A stretch of 64,000 nt of DNA from Caryophanales bacterium UBA2289. Lineage in GTDB: Bacteria > Bacillota_I > Bacilli_A > Izemoplasmatales > Hujiaoplasmataceae. The stretch is taken from the NCBI GenBank assembly GCA_002345505.1, contig DDWJ01000001.1, positions 1-64,000 on the forward strand, in the 5' to 3' direction. The notes beneath the pieces were generated by a model that was not told the DNA's origin, made no database searches, and saw only the letters and a program-made list of their open reading frames with translations. The position numbers and the translations under genes were made by a program. Every line of letters begins with the position of its first letter. The stretch's first letter is position 1. Positions 48,006-57,864 of this stretch are shown here, in pieces.

Positions 48006-48593
48006 TTATTCGACTACTGTAACATACCTATATATAATCGTTTCGTTTCCGCTTGAATCAACTGCTTCATAGGTGATTACATAGGTGCCTAAAGTATTGA
48101 CGTCAACTGTTCCAGTTTTGATGAGATCTAGATCCTCACCACTATTATCAGATACTTCCGCACCAGCATCAATCCATTCAGTTCCTAATTTAACAGTATC
48201 AACACCTAGATTAAGTGTTATTACCGGTGCTGTTTGATCAACTACTATTACATAACGGTCGATTTCATATACCACTTCTTGATAAGTATAAGCATAATGA
48301 ATTTTATAAATTCCTAAGTATCTCACATCGACAAAATCAAAAGTAACCATTGGATGAGCCGCGCCATTAATAATTAGTGAAGCACCATTATCTATCCATT
48401 CGCTTTCGATTTCAACTGTGTCTATACCGCCTTGTAATCTAATATAAATCTCATCATTAATGATTGTGGTGAAATCAGTTGTTTCAGGTGTTGTTGTTGG
48501 AAAATTGGTTGTAACATCAGTTGTTGTAACTGGATTACAACCACTTAAGAAAAATATTAATATTAAGAAACTAATTAAAGTAATCTTTTTCAT
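48006..48593 (-). CDS. Small lipoprotein with two DUF5011-type Ig-like domains (second copy)
   Basis: A 195-residue paralogue of the 16463-17053 lipoprotein: lipobox FLSGC (about 15-19), Thr/Pro-rich spacer, and two DUF5011-like domains (GGIDTVEIESEWIDNGA... and NLGVDTVKLGTEWIDAGA...VDVNTLGTYVITYEAVDSSGN). Its start overlaps the giant gene by four bases (ATGA). The conserved coupling supports a role as partner or anchor of the secreted protein. Confidence 0.85.
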   Translation of the reverse strand: MKKITLISFLILIFFLSGCNPVTTTDVTTNFPTTTPETTDFTTIINDEIYIRLQGGIDTVEIESEWIDNGASLIINGAAHPMVTFDFVDVRYLGIYKIHYAYTYQEVVYEIDRYVIVVDQTAPVITLNLGVDTVKLGTEWIDAGAEVSDNSGEDLDLIKTGTVDVNTLGTYVITYEAVDSSGNETIIYRYVTVVE

Positions 48594-51500
48594 AGTTCTT
48601 CACCTTCTTCTTTTTTAAATGGAATGTAAAAGATTAATGGCTCATCTTCACTTACTACAAAAACATAACGTTTATATGTGTATTCTATCTCTTGATAGAT
48701 AAACTTGTAAGTTATTGTATAGATACCCGGAATTTGATTGTTAACAAGGTTTTCTTTAATTATGCATTCATATTCACTCTTGCTTATCAAAACCTTGCAG
48801 GAGCCGTCTAAATAGCTTTCACCTTGTTTTATAGTAGTTAGTGCATCTCCCAAAACAAACCTTACATCTAAAGTCCCATCATACACAGTAACAATCCTAT
48901 TTAGTGTTGTAATATTATTTCCTTCATCAATTACAATATAGGTAATAACATAAATTCCGCTCTTAGCGGTATCAACAGCACCACTAACATAAACAGTTGT
49001 ACTTGTGTAATCTGTGACTTCAACTCCATATTCAGTATAAGAACTACCCTTTAAAATACTATCAATACTTGGATTTAAACTTACAACTGGTTTTACTGTA
49101 TCAACAACTTCTACCAAGAAAGTTCTTTCTCTAATGTTTCCTGATTCATCACTGACACTTACAGTAACTGAGTAAGTTCCAATATAGTTGTAATCCACAC
49201 CATCAAAGTTTTCTGAATAAATCAAGAATGAATTACTATTCTCATAAACATTACTGATTAAGTTGCGCCAATCAAAATCACTCATAGTGCCAACTTCGAT
49301 GGTTTGATTAGGTATCTCATCAAACCATGGAGGAGTGGTATCTATGACAGTGACTATAAAACTAGCTGTACTAGAATTACCTGCCTCATCCTTTACCTCA
49401 ACTTCAACATCATACTCACCTGGAAAGTCATAATAGACATGATCAGTTACCTCTTCAATTATTAAAGTTTTAGAGTAATTATCACTTGCATTAGTAATCA
49501 AATCCGTCCAATCAAAATCTGTGTATTCTCCCGCTTCAATCGTTTGTTCCCCAACCGCACTAAATGTTGGTGGGGTAATATCATTTACGGTTATTTCAAT
49601 AGTCTGTGCATTTAAATTATAAGCTGAATCATAAGCAATGATTGTTACTGTGTAAACGCCAGGTTCAGCATAATTTACTGTATCACTAGCTATATAAATA
49701 TAAACATCTAAATCAGAATTATCGGTTACTTGAGACACTAGATTTAACCAATCATAGACTTCATATAAATCTTCATCAATTGAAAACTCACTAATCACTT
49801 CAAACTGTGGTTTAGTTGTGTCTACTACAGTTATATAAAGTATGCATAAGTCTTGGTTGTTATAACTGTCAGTAACACTAACGACAACCAAATAAGTTCC
49901 TGGAGTATTATAGTCTACTTCATCAACTTCTTCATAAACATAGGTTGGCTCATTACTGTTATCTGTTACATCAGTTATCAAAATCTGCCAATCAAAATCA
50001 CTATACTCGCCAGCTTCAATTATAAAATCATCAGTTATATTGTAACTAGGGTTAGCAGTATCTTGAACATAAACTTCTCTCGTTACTTCATAAGCAACAT
50101 TTCCTGAACTATCCATTACATTATACTTTAACAAATATAGTCCAACAGTTTCAATCATTACTTCACCAATGATAGTTGCTTCCAAGTCTAAATCATAGTT
50201 ATCCGTAACCAAAACTCCTAGTTCTTCATAATGGGTATTAACTTCTACATAAATAGTATTTTCACCAATAAGAGTTATTACTGGTAACTGAGTATCCACA
50301 ACATTTACTAAAAACACTTGACTTGTCATATTCATCGCACTGTCATAAAGCCTTACTTCTACTGAGTATTGGCCAACTTGATTATACAGAACATTATCAA
50401 CAAACTCTTCTTTGATTAACTCACCGCCACCGTTATCTGCGGCATTAATCATATAGTCGGTCCAATCAATATCTGTAAAAGTATTTACTTCAATTGTTTG
50501 ATCATAGATGAAGTTGAATGTCGGTGGTTCGGTATTAACAACTGCTACATTAAAACTTTGTGAAGCTACGTTACCGTCACTATCAGTCACGGTAACTGTG
50601 GCTACATAAACACCTTCTGTTCCATAATTAACTTCATCAATTTCTGCGTAAACTAAAACTTCTGAGTAATTATCCGCAGCGTTCTTAATAAAGAACGTCC
50701 AATCAACATCAATAAAAGTCCCGATTTCAATAATCTGATCTTCAATGAAATCAAAGGTTGGTGCGGTTGTATCTTGGACAATGACTAAAAAGTTTTGACT
50801 TGTAATATTCATATTAGCGTCCGCTACTGAGACACTAACTTGATATGATCCTAATAATTCATATGCAACATCATCAAATTCTTCAATAATGATTAAATCA
50901 TCATCGCTATTGTCACTGATGCCAGTGATAATAGTCGTCCAATCAAAACCGGTAACAGTATTAACTTCTAAATATTGAGTTGGTATAAAATCAAAGGTTG
51001 GAGCTATTGTATCAGTAACTGTTACATCAAAACTTCTTTGTAAGAAGTTACCACTTGGATCAGTTACTCTGACACTAACGACATACACCCCAGCTGTATT
51101 ATAATCTACTCCATCAAATGCTTCACTTAGATAAAACTGATTGGAGTTATCATAAGCATTGGTAATTAGATTAGTCCAATCAAAATCTATGTATTCACCA
51201 GCTTCTAAATATTGATTATCAATCGGATCAAATATTGGATTAATTACGTCTTCAAAATAAACTCCTTTATCCACTACAATAAACATATCATATATTAAGA
51301 ATTCATAGACCAATGAGTTATCATAAAGTTCAAATGGATAAGCAGTATTATCGGTTAAAGTTAAATAATTTGTGTCATTATATCTAATTACTTGATTGTT
51401 TAAATCTATACCACTATACCAATTTTCATCACTTAAGTAATAGAATGTAAAATCGCCATAAGTAGACCCTTCCGTATTCATCAAAGGAATGACTACAACG

Positions 51501-54490
51501 CTTCTAGTTCTAGTAGAAACATTACCGCTAGAATCCGTTGCGGTATATGTTAACTCATAAGTACCCGCAACCGTTAAATCATAAGTACCAGTTATTATAA
51601 CCGGATAAAAATCTCCGGTGTCATCAACTGAAGTTGCTTGAAGATAAGTTTCATCATTTACTGTTTCTTCAAAGTATAATTCATGTTCATAATCAAAAGT
51701 AATTACCGGTGCTAAAACATCCACTACTAAAATCAATAACGTACTAGTATTCCCTGTTAAATTCATTATAGTTCCGTTTTTAAATGTAATTGAAGTAACT
51801 GTTAATTCAACTTCATCATCTAAAACCCAAGTATTAGGAATATTAATATCAATTCTACCCATTTCAAATAAAAACTCGAAATATTCTACTCCATTAACAT
51901 TAATACTTTCAATCTCATCAGGAAAATCGTACTCTAGTAAAATCGATAAATTATATTCACTTAAAAGATGATTTTGTCTACATGGTGTAAAGGTTAAAAG
52001 AATATGGTTGTGATGATTATATAATTTACTTAGTTCATAAGGAATTCTTATATCTGAAGTAGACAAACCTAATTGATAATAATCGCTGTTACCCCAAATA
52101 AATAATCTTTCTTCCGAAGTTAAAATAGAACCATGTGAACTTCCAAAAACTATATCTTGAATTGATTCACCAGGAAAAAATGTAAAATTACCTGTTATAT
52201 TTGTAGGTAAGGTCCTTTGTGTAGTTGTACCATCACCTAATTGACCTCTACCGTTATAACCCCAGGTAAATACTCTTCCTGAAGATGTATAAGCTCCTGA
52301 AGCTTGATCCGCTAAATCAATTCGCTCAACCGTCTCACCGACATCAAGGTTAAAATTAGCGGTAATCTCGGTTGGAGTATTTTTATTTACAATAGTTCCG
52401 TCCCCGATTTGACCGGTGGTATTACATCCCCACATAATTACTCTTCCCATTGATGTAATTACTGCATGAGTCATGTATCTAGCCTTTAAAACCGAGATTG
52501 TTTCACCAGGTAAATAGCCTATGTTACTTGTTATATCAGTAGGTGAAGTTCTTTGTGTGAATGTTAAATCACCCAATTGACCGTAATCATTTCTTCCCCA
52601 TGTAAAGATTCTTCCTTCTGACGAAACAGCACTTCCATGCCAACTTCCCGCTTCGACTTTTATTAGAGTTTCTCCTACGTTAAAAACAAACTTATCAGTG
52701 ATATTTACCGGTAAAATTTTATTAACTACCGTACCATCACCAATCTGACCGAAATTATTATTTCCCCATGTTAATATGGTTCCATCTGATATAAGCATTA
52801 TTCCAAATTCTGAACCTAAATCAAAATCAATAATTGAACCTTGAATAAAAGCACTGAAACTAGCAGTTACATCTTTTGGAAGATATCTATGAACTGTAGT
52901 TCCATCTGCGAGTTGACCAAAACTGTTCTTTCCCCAAGCAAAGATTCTTCCTAAAGATGAAATTGCATAAGCAAAATAATCTCCCGTATAAACATCAACG
53001 ATTAACTCGTCCGTTTCTAGATTAAAATTGTCGGTTATATCTGTAGGTAGGCTATTTATGGTATTTCCTATACCTAACTGACCATATTGATTTAGACCAA
53101 AGGTGATAACTCGATTTTCCGAAGTTAAAAGAATCGTAAACGATTCCCCTAACGCTCGTTTTACAATTGATTCAGAAACTGGTAAGTAATTATTCTTTAC
53201 CACAAAAAGTATTGGTTTTAAATACACTGGATATGATTTTGTTGTATAAGATCCGTCTCCAAGTTGTCCAACATTATTATTCCCCCATGAAAATGCTCGG
53301 CTTTTTGAAGTTAAAATCTTTGAGAAATACCCACCAAGGTTAATATTATTGATTGCTTCTTCTACATCAAGAGTAAACCTTGAAGTAATGTCAACTGGAA
53401 GATTTCTAATTATATTCGTTCCATCACCAAGTTGATAATAATTATTGTATCCCCACATCAATACTCGATTCTCTGAACTTATAGCCCCAGAGTGATGAAT
53501 TCCTAATGAAATACCAATTAATTTTTCTCCAGTTTCTAAATTAAAATTAGCCGTGATATCTGTAGGGACTGATTTATAAACATAGGTCCCATCTCCCAAT
53601 TGACCTTGGTCATTATATCCCCATGTAAATACTCGACCTTCGGAGGTGATTGCTGATGAATGATAATAGCCAAATGACATGCTTGTGACTGTTTCACCAA
53701 CACTTAGATTAAACTGGCTTGTAGTTTCCGTTGGTATAGATTTATCAATTACTGTCCCATCCCCTAATTCACCATGGCCATTATATCCCCATGTAAATAA
53801 CCGGTCTTCAGATGTGATAGCTGAGGAATGAGAACCACCTAATATAATGCTTGTGATGGTTTCATCAACACCAAGATTAAACTGGTTGGTTATTTCTGTT
53901 GGTGTAGTTTTATTAGTTGTTGTCCCATCTCCTAATTGACCATTAGCATTATATCCCCATAAAAATACCCGACCTTCAGATGAGATTGCTGCGGAATGAT
54001 GATAGCCTAGTATAATGCTTGTGATTGTTTCACTAACACCTAGACTAAACTGGTTGGTTATTTCTGTTGGTGTAGTTCTATTAGTTGTTGTCCCATCTCC
54101 TAATTGGCCATTATCATTTCTCCCCCAAGTAAATACTCGACTTTCAGAAGTTAAAACTGAAGAGTAATTCATTCCAGCAGAAACATCTATTACGGTTTCT
54201 CCTTCATTCAAATTTAAGTAACTATCGATATTCTTGGGGATGTTTACACTAATTATTGTTCCATCACCTAATTGACCATATTGGTTCCATCCCCAAGCGT
54301 AAACCTTCCCATCTAGTCCTAATCCTATAGTGTGAGCTTCACCTGAAGCTGTTTTATAAAACTCTAAATCCAGTTCATAACTATAAGGATTACCAACTAC
54401 TGGTAATAGTTCTGCATTAACTTCTTTCTTAAAAGCTAATCCCAGTATAACCATCAAGAGCATCATACCAAACAAAAAAACTTTTTTCAT
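48590..54490 (-). CDS. Giant secreted protein: 14 RCC1 repeats plus Ig-like domains (second copy)
   Basis: A 1966-residue protein with a type I signal sequence (about 1-26) and no sortase motif. Fourteen RCC1 repeats (about 60-830; cores such as TWGYNGRGQLGDGTT) are split after repeat 7 by a linker ending VVKNNYLPVS, giving two seven-bladed propellers. Then follow a connecting beta domain and about 12 Ig-like domains (HYR-like FDFIEDQ.IE.G.F.D.DWT and DUF5011-type), ending in the same C-terminal domain as the 17053 protein. Repeats near 53700-54130 are nearly identical at DNA level with a 168-bp period. The Shine-Dalgarno is AAAGAGGG. A surface recognition function is inferred. Confidence 0.88.
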   Translation of the reverse strand: MKKVFLFGMMLLMVILGLAFKKEVNAELLPVVGNPYSYELDLEFYKTASGEAHTIGLGLDGKVYAWGWNQYGQLGDGTIISVNIPKNIDSYLNLNEGETVIDVSAGMNYSSVLTSESRVFTWGRNDNGQLGDGTTTNRTTPTEITNQFSLGVSETITSIILGYHHSAAISSEGRVFLWGYNANGQLGDGTTTNKTTPTEITNQFNLGVDETITSIILGGSHSSAITSEDRLFTWGYNGHGELGDGTVIDKSIPTETTSQFNLSVGETVTSMSFGYYHSSAITSEGRVFTWGYNDQGQLGDGTYVYKSVPTDITANFNLETGEKLIGISLGIHHSGAISSENRVLMWGYNNYYQLGDGTNIIRNLPVDITSRFTLDVEEAINNINLGGYFSKILTSKSRAFSWGNNNVGQLGDGSYTTKSYPVYLKPILFVVKNNYLPVSESIVKRALGESFTILLTSENRVITFGLNQYGQLGIGNTINSLPTDITDNFNLETDELIVDVYTGDYFAYAISSLGRIFAWGKNSFGQLADGTTVHRYLPKDVTASFSAFIQGSIIDFDLGSEFGIMLISDGTILTWGNNNFGQIGDGTVVNKILPVNITDKFVFNVGETLIKVEAGSWHGSAVSSEGRIFTWGRNDYGQLGDLTFTQRTSPTDITSNIGYLPGETISVLKARYMTHAVITSMGRVIMWGCNTTGQIGDGTIVNKNTPTEITANFNLDVGETVERIDLADQASGAYTSSGRVFTWGYNGRGQLGDGTTTQRTLPTNITGNFTFFPGESIQDIVFGSSHGSILTSEERLFIWGNSDYYQLGLSTSDIRIPYELSKLYNHHNHILLTFTPCRQNHLLSEYNLSILLEYDFPDEIESINVNGVEYFEFLFEMGRIDINIPNTWVLDDEVELTVTSITFKNGTIMNLTGNTSTLLILVVDVLAPVITFDYEHELYFEETVNDETYLQATSVDDTGDFYPVIITGTYDLTVAGTYELTYTATDSSGNVSTRTRSVVVIPLMNTEGSTYGDFTFYYLSDENWYSGIDLNNQVIRYNDTNYLTLTDNTAYPFELYDNSLVYEFLIYDMFIVVDKGVYFEDVINPIFDPIDNQYLEAGEYIDFDWTNLITNAYDNSNQFYLSEAFDGVDYNTAGVYVVSVRVTDPSGNFLQRSFDVTVTDTIAPTFDFIPTQYLEVNTVTGFDWTTIITGISDNSDDDLIIIEEFDDVAYELLGSYQVSVSVADANMNITSQNFLVIVQDTTAPTFDFIEDQIIEIGTFIDVDWTFFIKNAADNYSEVLVYAEIDEVNYGTEGVYVATVTVTDSDGNVASQSFNVAVVNTEPPTFNFIYDQTIEVNTFTDIDWTDYMINAADNGGGELIKEEFVDNVLYNQVGQYSVEVRLYDSAMNMTSQVFLVNVVDTQLPVITLIGENTIYVEVNTHYEELGVLVTDNYDLDLEATIIGEVMIETVGLYLLKYNVMDSSGNVAYEVTREVYVQDTANPSYNITDDFIIEAGEYSDFDWQILITDVTDNSNEPTYVYEEVDEVDYNTPGTYLVVVSVTDSYNNQDLCILYITVVDTTKPQFEVISEFSIDEDLYEVYDWLNLVSQVTDNSDLDVYIYIASDTVNYAEPGVYTVTIIAYDSAYNLNAQTIEITVNDITPPTFSAVGEQTIEAGEYTDFDWTDLITNASDNYSKTLIIEEVTDHVYYDFPGEYDVEVEVKDEAGNSSTASFIVTVIDTTPPWFDEIPNQTIEVGTMSDFDWRNLISNVYENSNSFLIYSENFDGVDYNYIGTYSVTVSVSDESGNIRERTFLVEVVDTVKPVVSLNPSIDSILKGSSYTEYGVEVTDYTSTTVYVSGAVDTAKSGIYVITYIVIDEGNNITTLNRIVTVYDGTLDVRFVLGDALTTIKQGESYLDGSCKVLISKSEYECIIKENLVNNQIPGIYTITYKFIYQEIEYTYKRYVFVVSEDEPLIFYIPFKKEEGEEL
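53700..54130 (-). repeat. Near-identical 168-bp tandem repeats inside the RCC1 region
   Basis: The segment beginning ATAATGCTTGTGAT occurs at 53844 and again at 54012, exactly 168 bp (56 codons) apart, and the following about 95 bp are almost unchanged. A weaker third copy lies near 53690. The period equals one RCC1 blade. Confidence 0.85.
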
Positions 54491-54521
54491 TCATATCAAC
54501 CCTCTTTCTTTTTAACAAATG

Positions 54522-54552
54522 AAAAAATCAATCCTCAAATAAAAGAATTGAT
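54522..54552 (-). promoter_or_regulatory. Terminator-like hairpin in the leader of the second RCC1 gene
   Basis: In minus-strand RNA ATCAAT (54552-54547) pairs with ATTGAT (54532-54527), followed by six Us, shortly before the Shine-Dalgarno. A second palindrome (GATAATTTATAAATTATC near 54603-54620) lies further upstream in the leader. Confidence 0.5.
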
Positions 54553-54761
54553 CTATTAAGTTGCACTAAGCAAACATTTATGTAGTTGTAATCATATCTG
54601 TCGATAATTTATAAATTATCGTGATCTATCTGCTAACTCTAAATTCATTATATTACTGTCTTTATTCATTTACAATATTACAAGACTAAATTGTTATTTA
54701 AAATAAAAGAAAAAAACACAAAAATGTGTTTTTATACTTCCTTTTAGCTATTTAAACAAGA

Positions 54762-55994
54762 TTATTTAAAAACCACTTTTACTTGAGTTCCAATATTTTC
54801 CTCACTGCTTATACTAAACTCATACCCTAATCTATCCACAATTTCTCTAACCATCTTTAATCCCAATCCCGAACCTAATTTATTATACTCATTAGCTTCT
54901 TTTGACCGATAATAGCCGTTTTTAATTCGCTCCCTTGTTTTCTTACTCATACCGATTCCTTGATCGACTACAGTTAGTTCTTTATTCTGACTCAAACTGA
55001 TTTTAATCAAACCATTCTCTTTACTGTAATGAAAAGCATTAGAAATAACATTGTCGATAATCCTTAACAAATCAATATATGCAATATTAACAAATACATC
55101 TACTAAATCTACTTCCATTACTAGGTTTTTATCTTTAAAAATCAATTTATGTTTTTCAATAACCTCTAGTAAAACTGTCTTTACGTTATGTTCTTTTACT
55201 TCATAATCTAATTCTTCAGCAATAAAGTGAGGAATTAATTTATCAAGATTATCAACCTCATCTAAAATATCTTTGAATGCTTGATCATTAAATTCAAGAC
55301 GTTTCAAAAAAATCCCTTCAATATAAGCTCTAATAACTGTTAGAGGCGTCTTAAAATCATGAGCAATACTTCTTGTGTATTCTCTTTGGTTCTCTCTTAG
55401 AATCTTTTCCTTTTCAATCAGATTAACAAGTCTTATGTTTAACTCTTCTAAATCACTAAAGTTAAAATTATTATCTTTTCTTCCTATCCGTTCAAAATCG
55501 CCTTCTAAGAGCTTATACCAACTATTCAAGTATCGATATAGAATTACAGAAAAACTAATAAATAACAGTAAAGAAATCGCATTTAAGATAACAATCCCTT
55601 CGGTTAACTCCAAACCAAGAATAGAAGATTCATCATCGTAATAAACACTTCCTAAATTTATACCTTCATCACTTATAAGGCTATACATGATTTCACTGTT
55701 TGGATTTTCTTCACTGATAAAGATTAAGTTATTTTCACTATCATACACACTTAACTTAATTCCTTGGGTGTGATAATAATGTTCGCTGTAAACAACTGCA
55801 GTTTCTATGTCTTCCATCGTTATTAAATGAACCATCATAACTAAATAACTATCTCGATCTCTTTTTACTTGTTTATCGTATTGTGTTTTAGAAATCACAA
55901 AAAACACCGAATTTGCGATTAATAAAATAATCGCAAAGACGATAATGAAAAAACGCATTGATTTCACTTTAAAGAATTTATTAAAACTAGTCAT
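54762..55994 (-). CDS. Sensor histidine kinase
   Basis: A 410-residue kinase with two TM helices (about 13-33 and 130-152) flanking a short extracytoplasmic sensor region of about 95 residues. The HisKA box is SIAHDFKTPLTVI (phospho-His), followed by a HATPase_c domain with N box (DNVISNAFHYS), G1 (DQGIGM) and GSGLGLKMV. The start is the ATG at 55994, overlapping the response regulator stop by 8 nt. It follows copper-type genes, so metal stress is the likely input (inference). Confidence 0.9.
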   Translation of the reverse strand: MTSFNKFFKVKSMRFFIIVFAIILLIANSVFFVISKTQYDKQVKRDRDSYLVMMVHLITMEDIETAVVYSEHYYHTQGIKLSVYDSENNLIFISEENPNSEIMYSLISDEGINLGSVYYDDESSILGLELTEGIVILNAISLLLFISFSVILYRYLNSWYKLLEGDFERIGRKDNNFNFSDLEELNIRLVNLIEKEKILRENQREYTRSIAHDFKTPLTVIRAYIEGIFLKRLEFNDQAFKDILDEVDNLDKLIPHFIAEELDYEVKEHNVKTVLLEVIEKHKLIFKDKNLVMEVDLVDVFVNIAYIDLLRIIDNVISNAFHYSKENGLIKISLSQNKELTVVDQGIGMSKKTRERIKNGYYRSKEANEYNKLGSGLGLKMVREIVDRLGYEFSISSEENIGTQVKVVFK

Positions 55995-56670
55995 CTCTCT
56001 CACCGATAAATTGATATCCTATTCCATAATTGGTTTTAATATATTTAGGGTTTTTTACGTCGTCATTTAACTTTCTTCTCAAGTTTTTAATATAAGCATC
56101 AATTACTCTGTCATACGCTTCACTTTCACTTCCTAAGTGATTGATGATTTGTTCACGAGAAAGCACTTGAAATGGATTGGTGATTAAATACATTAATACT
56201 TCAAACTCACTATTAGTCATGTCAACTGTTTGGTTTTGGTATTTCAAACTTCTATCCATTGGACTTACAATCAACTCTTGATTATAAAAACTAAAAAACA
56301 CTGGCCTAAGTACTTCCAGTCTTTTTTCAATGTTTTTTAGTTTTGCCATTACTTCTTTTACACTGAATGGCTTCATTAAATAATCATCAGCACCCATGCT
56401 TAAACAATCAATTCTATCGCTTACGTCAGTTTTAGCACTAATAACCATGATATAGATATCTGATGTTTCTCTAATCTTCTTGATTAACTCCTCGCCCTGA
56501 ATCCCCGGTAACATCAAATCGGTGATAACAAGATCAAATGAGTAGCTAGATAATTCTTTCAATGCTTCTGAAGCACTAAAGGTTTGCTTGACGAAGTGAT
56601 TTTCACCTCGAGCAAACCTAGCAAGAAGTTCATTGATTTTATAATGGTCTTCTACAATTAAAATTCTCAT
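55987..56670 (-). CDS. OmpR-family response regulator
   Basis: A 227-residue regulator: receiver domain (acidic pair ED, phospho-Asp in LVITDLMLPG at about 53, Lys in MKPF at about 103) and a winged-helix DNA-binding domain (VLSREQIINHL...RVIDAYIKNLRRKL). OmpR-family proteins bind direct repeats with an about 10-11 bp period, and exactly such a repeat sits in front of the first gene of this operon. It pairs with the downstream kinase. Confidence 0.92.
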   Translation of the reverse strand: MRILIVEDHYKINELLARFARGENHFVKQTFSASEALKELSSYSFDLVITDLMLPGIQGEELIKKIRETSDIYIMVISAKTDVSDRIDCLSMGADDYLMKPFSVKEVMAKLKNIEKRLEVLRPVFFSFYNQELIVSPMDRSLKYQNQTVDMTNSEFEVLMYLITNPFQVLSREQIINHLGSESEAYDRVIDAYIKNLRRKLNDDVKNPKYIKTNYGIGYQFIGERDD

Positions 56671-56739
56671 ATTACTTATACCTCTATTCTTATTATAAGT
56701 AAAAACAAGCCTAGATAAAAGCGATATGATAATAAAGAT

Positions 56740-56967
56740 TTAATATTCGACCATATTAACCATTTTGACTTTATAGCCCATTTGTTCAATAGCAATCAAT
56801 ACTTTCTCATAGTATGTTCTTTCTTCATCATACTCTAACTTAATTATTGATGTGGAAGCATCAATTGAAAAGCGTTTAATATCTAACCTGTATAACTCCT
56901 GGTTAATTCGATTTAAACAGCCTCCACATCTTATTCCTTCAACTTTAATTCTCACTTCAAAACTCAT
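56740..56967 (-). CDS. Heavy-metal-associated (CopZ-like) protein
   Basis: A 75-residue HMA-fold protein with the metal site RCGGC (GxxCxxC-like at about 13-18) and the usual alpha-beta ending MGYKV. It is a soluble Cu(I) chaperone or metal scavenger by family. The start is the ATG at 56967 (AGGAGGA 8 nt before it), which overlaps the cueP-like stop as ATGA. No copper ATPase is nearby. Confidence 0.85.
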   Translation of the reverse strand: MSFEVRIKVEGIRCGGCLNRINQELYRLDIKRFSIDASTSIIKLEYDEERTYYEKVLIAIEQMGYKVKMVNMVEY

Positions 56968-57506
56968 GACAATTGTCCTCCTGTAAAACATGTTTGATCT
57001 GTAAATGCATCAATATCATAACTTGTGCTTAACCCATCATAGGTAATGATAATCTTATAAGTGATTCCTTTTTCTAAAAACAGACCAAAAAATCCGTCAG
57101 ATCCGGTATTTACTTCTTTTTCTTCTAAAAGGTTATCTTCCTCATCATAGATTTTAACCAATAAATCCTTATTGATTAGCTCACCAAGACACCCGGTAAG
57201 ACTATGAGTGTAACACCCATGGGTGTTATTGATGTATGGCGCAAGCGATACATAAAATAAGTCATCTTTTAAAATTATCTCATATTCTTTTTTATTATGG
57301 TAGATAAAAATTTGTTCATTTGTAATACTAGCGGAAATTTCTTGATTAAAATCATCATTTTCTAATCTATTAATTAATTCTACTTGATCACCAATGTCCA
57401 GTCCATATTCTTCAAAAAACTTATTCTTCTCTGTCGGTTTAAAAATAAAGACTAAAGTTATTAAAACAATCAAAACACCAAAATAAAGTAAATTGTTCTT
57501 CATCAT
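56964..57506 (-). CDS. cueP: CueP-family copper-binding protein, membrane-anchored
   Basis: A 180-residue protein with one N-terminal TM anchor (about 5-23) and an external CueP domain: NNTHGCYTHSLTGCLGEL (conserved Cys/His, about 92-110) and the C-terminal TCFTGGQL. In Salmonella CueP binds periplasmic copper and supports copper resistance; a comparable external role is likely here. It lacks a lipobox and keeps the helix as an anchor. It is encoded between the SHOCT and HMA genes. Confidence 0.85.
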   Translation of the reverse strand: MMKNNLLYFGVLIVLITLVFIFKPTEKNKFFEEYGLDIGDQVELINRLENDDFNQEISASITNEQIFIYHNKKEYEIILKDDLFYVSLAPYINNTHGCYTHSLTGCLGELINKDLLVKIYDEEDNLLEEKEVNTGSDGFFGLFLEKGITYKIIITYDGLSTSYDIDAFTDQTCFTGGQLS

Positions 57507-57508
57507 TC

Positions 57509-57832
57509 TTAATTCTCTTTCAATTTATTTTTTAAGTCATCATATTCAGTTTTAGATATTTCACCTTTAGCTAATCTTTTCTTCAAAAGGCTTAAAGAGC
57601 TTTCGCTACTTAAGTTAGGTGAAAAGAAATATAAAACTAAACCTATAACTAAGACCCAGACAAATCCCATACCGAACATCCCCCATCCTCCGTTCATCCA
57701 ACCAAACATATGATATTGATATGGATAAACTAATTGTTCTTGATTAACAAACAAAAATACGCCTCTAGCAATCATTCCTAAACCGATTAAACCAAGGATT
57801 ATAAAAATAATATTCTTTAATCTTTTATCCAT
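57509..57832 (-). CDS. SHOCT-domain membrane protein with Met/His/Gly-rich loop
   Basis: A 107-residue protein with two TM helices (about 7-27 and 52-70), a Met/Trp/Gly-rich loop between them (YHMFGWMNGGWGMFGMGF) and a C-terminal SHOCT motif (LKKRLAKGEISKTEYDDLKNKL). SHOCT proteins often accompany metal-efflux or heavy-metal genes. The loop could bind copper (inference). The start is the ATG at 57832 with GAGGTG 6 nt upstream. First gene of the metal operon. Confidence 0.8.
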   Translation of the reverse strand: MDKRLKNIIFIILGLIGLGMIARGVFLFVNQEQLVYPYQYHMFGWMNGGWGMFGMGFVWVLVIGLVLYFFSPNLSSESSLSLLKKRLAKGEISKTEYDDLKNKLKEN

Positions 57833-57864
57833 GTATAACACCTCTTCTTTCTTAAGACAGTGTT

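Noticed and set aside
53600..54300. 168-bp tandem repeats as a possible satellite or integrated element
   Set aside because: They are in-frame RCC1 blades of one gene.
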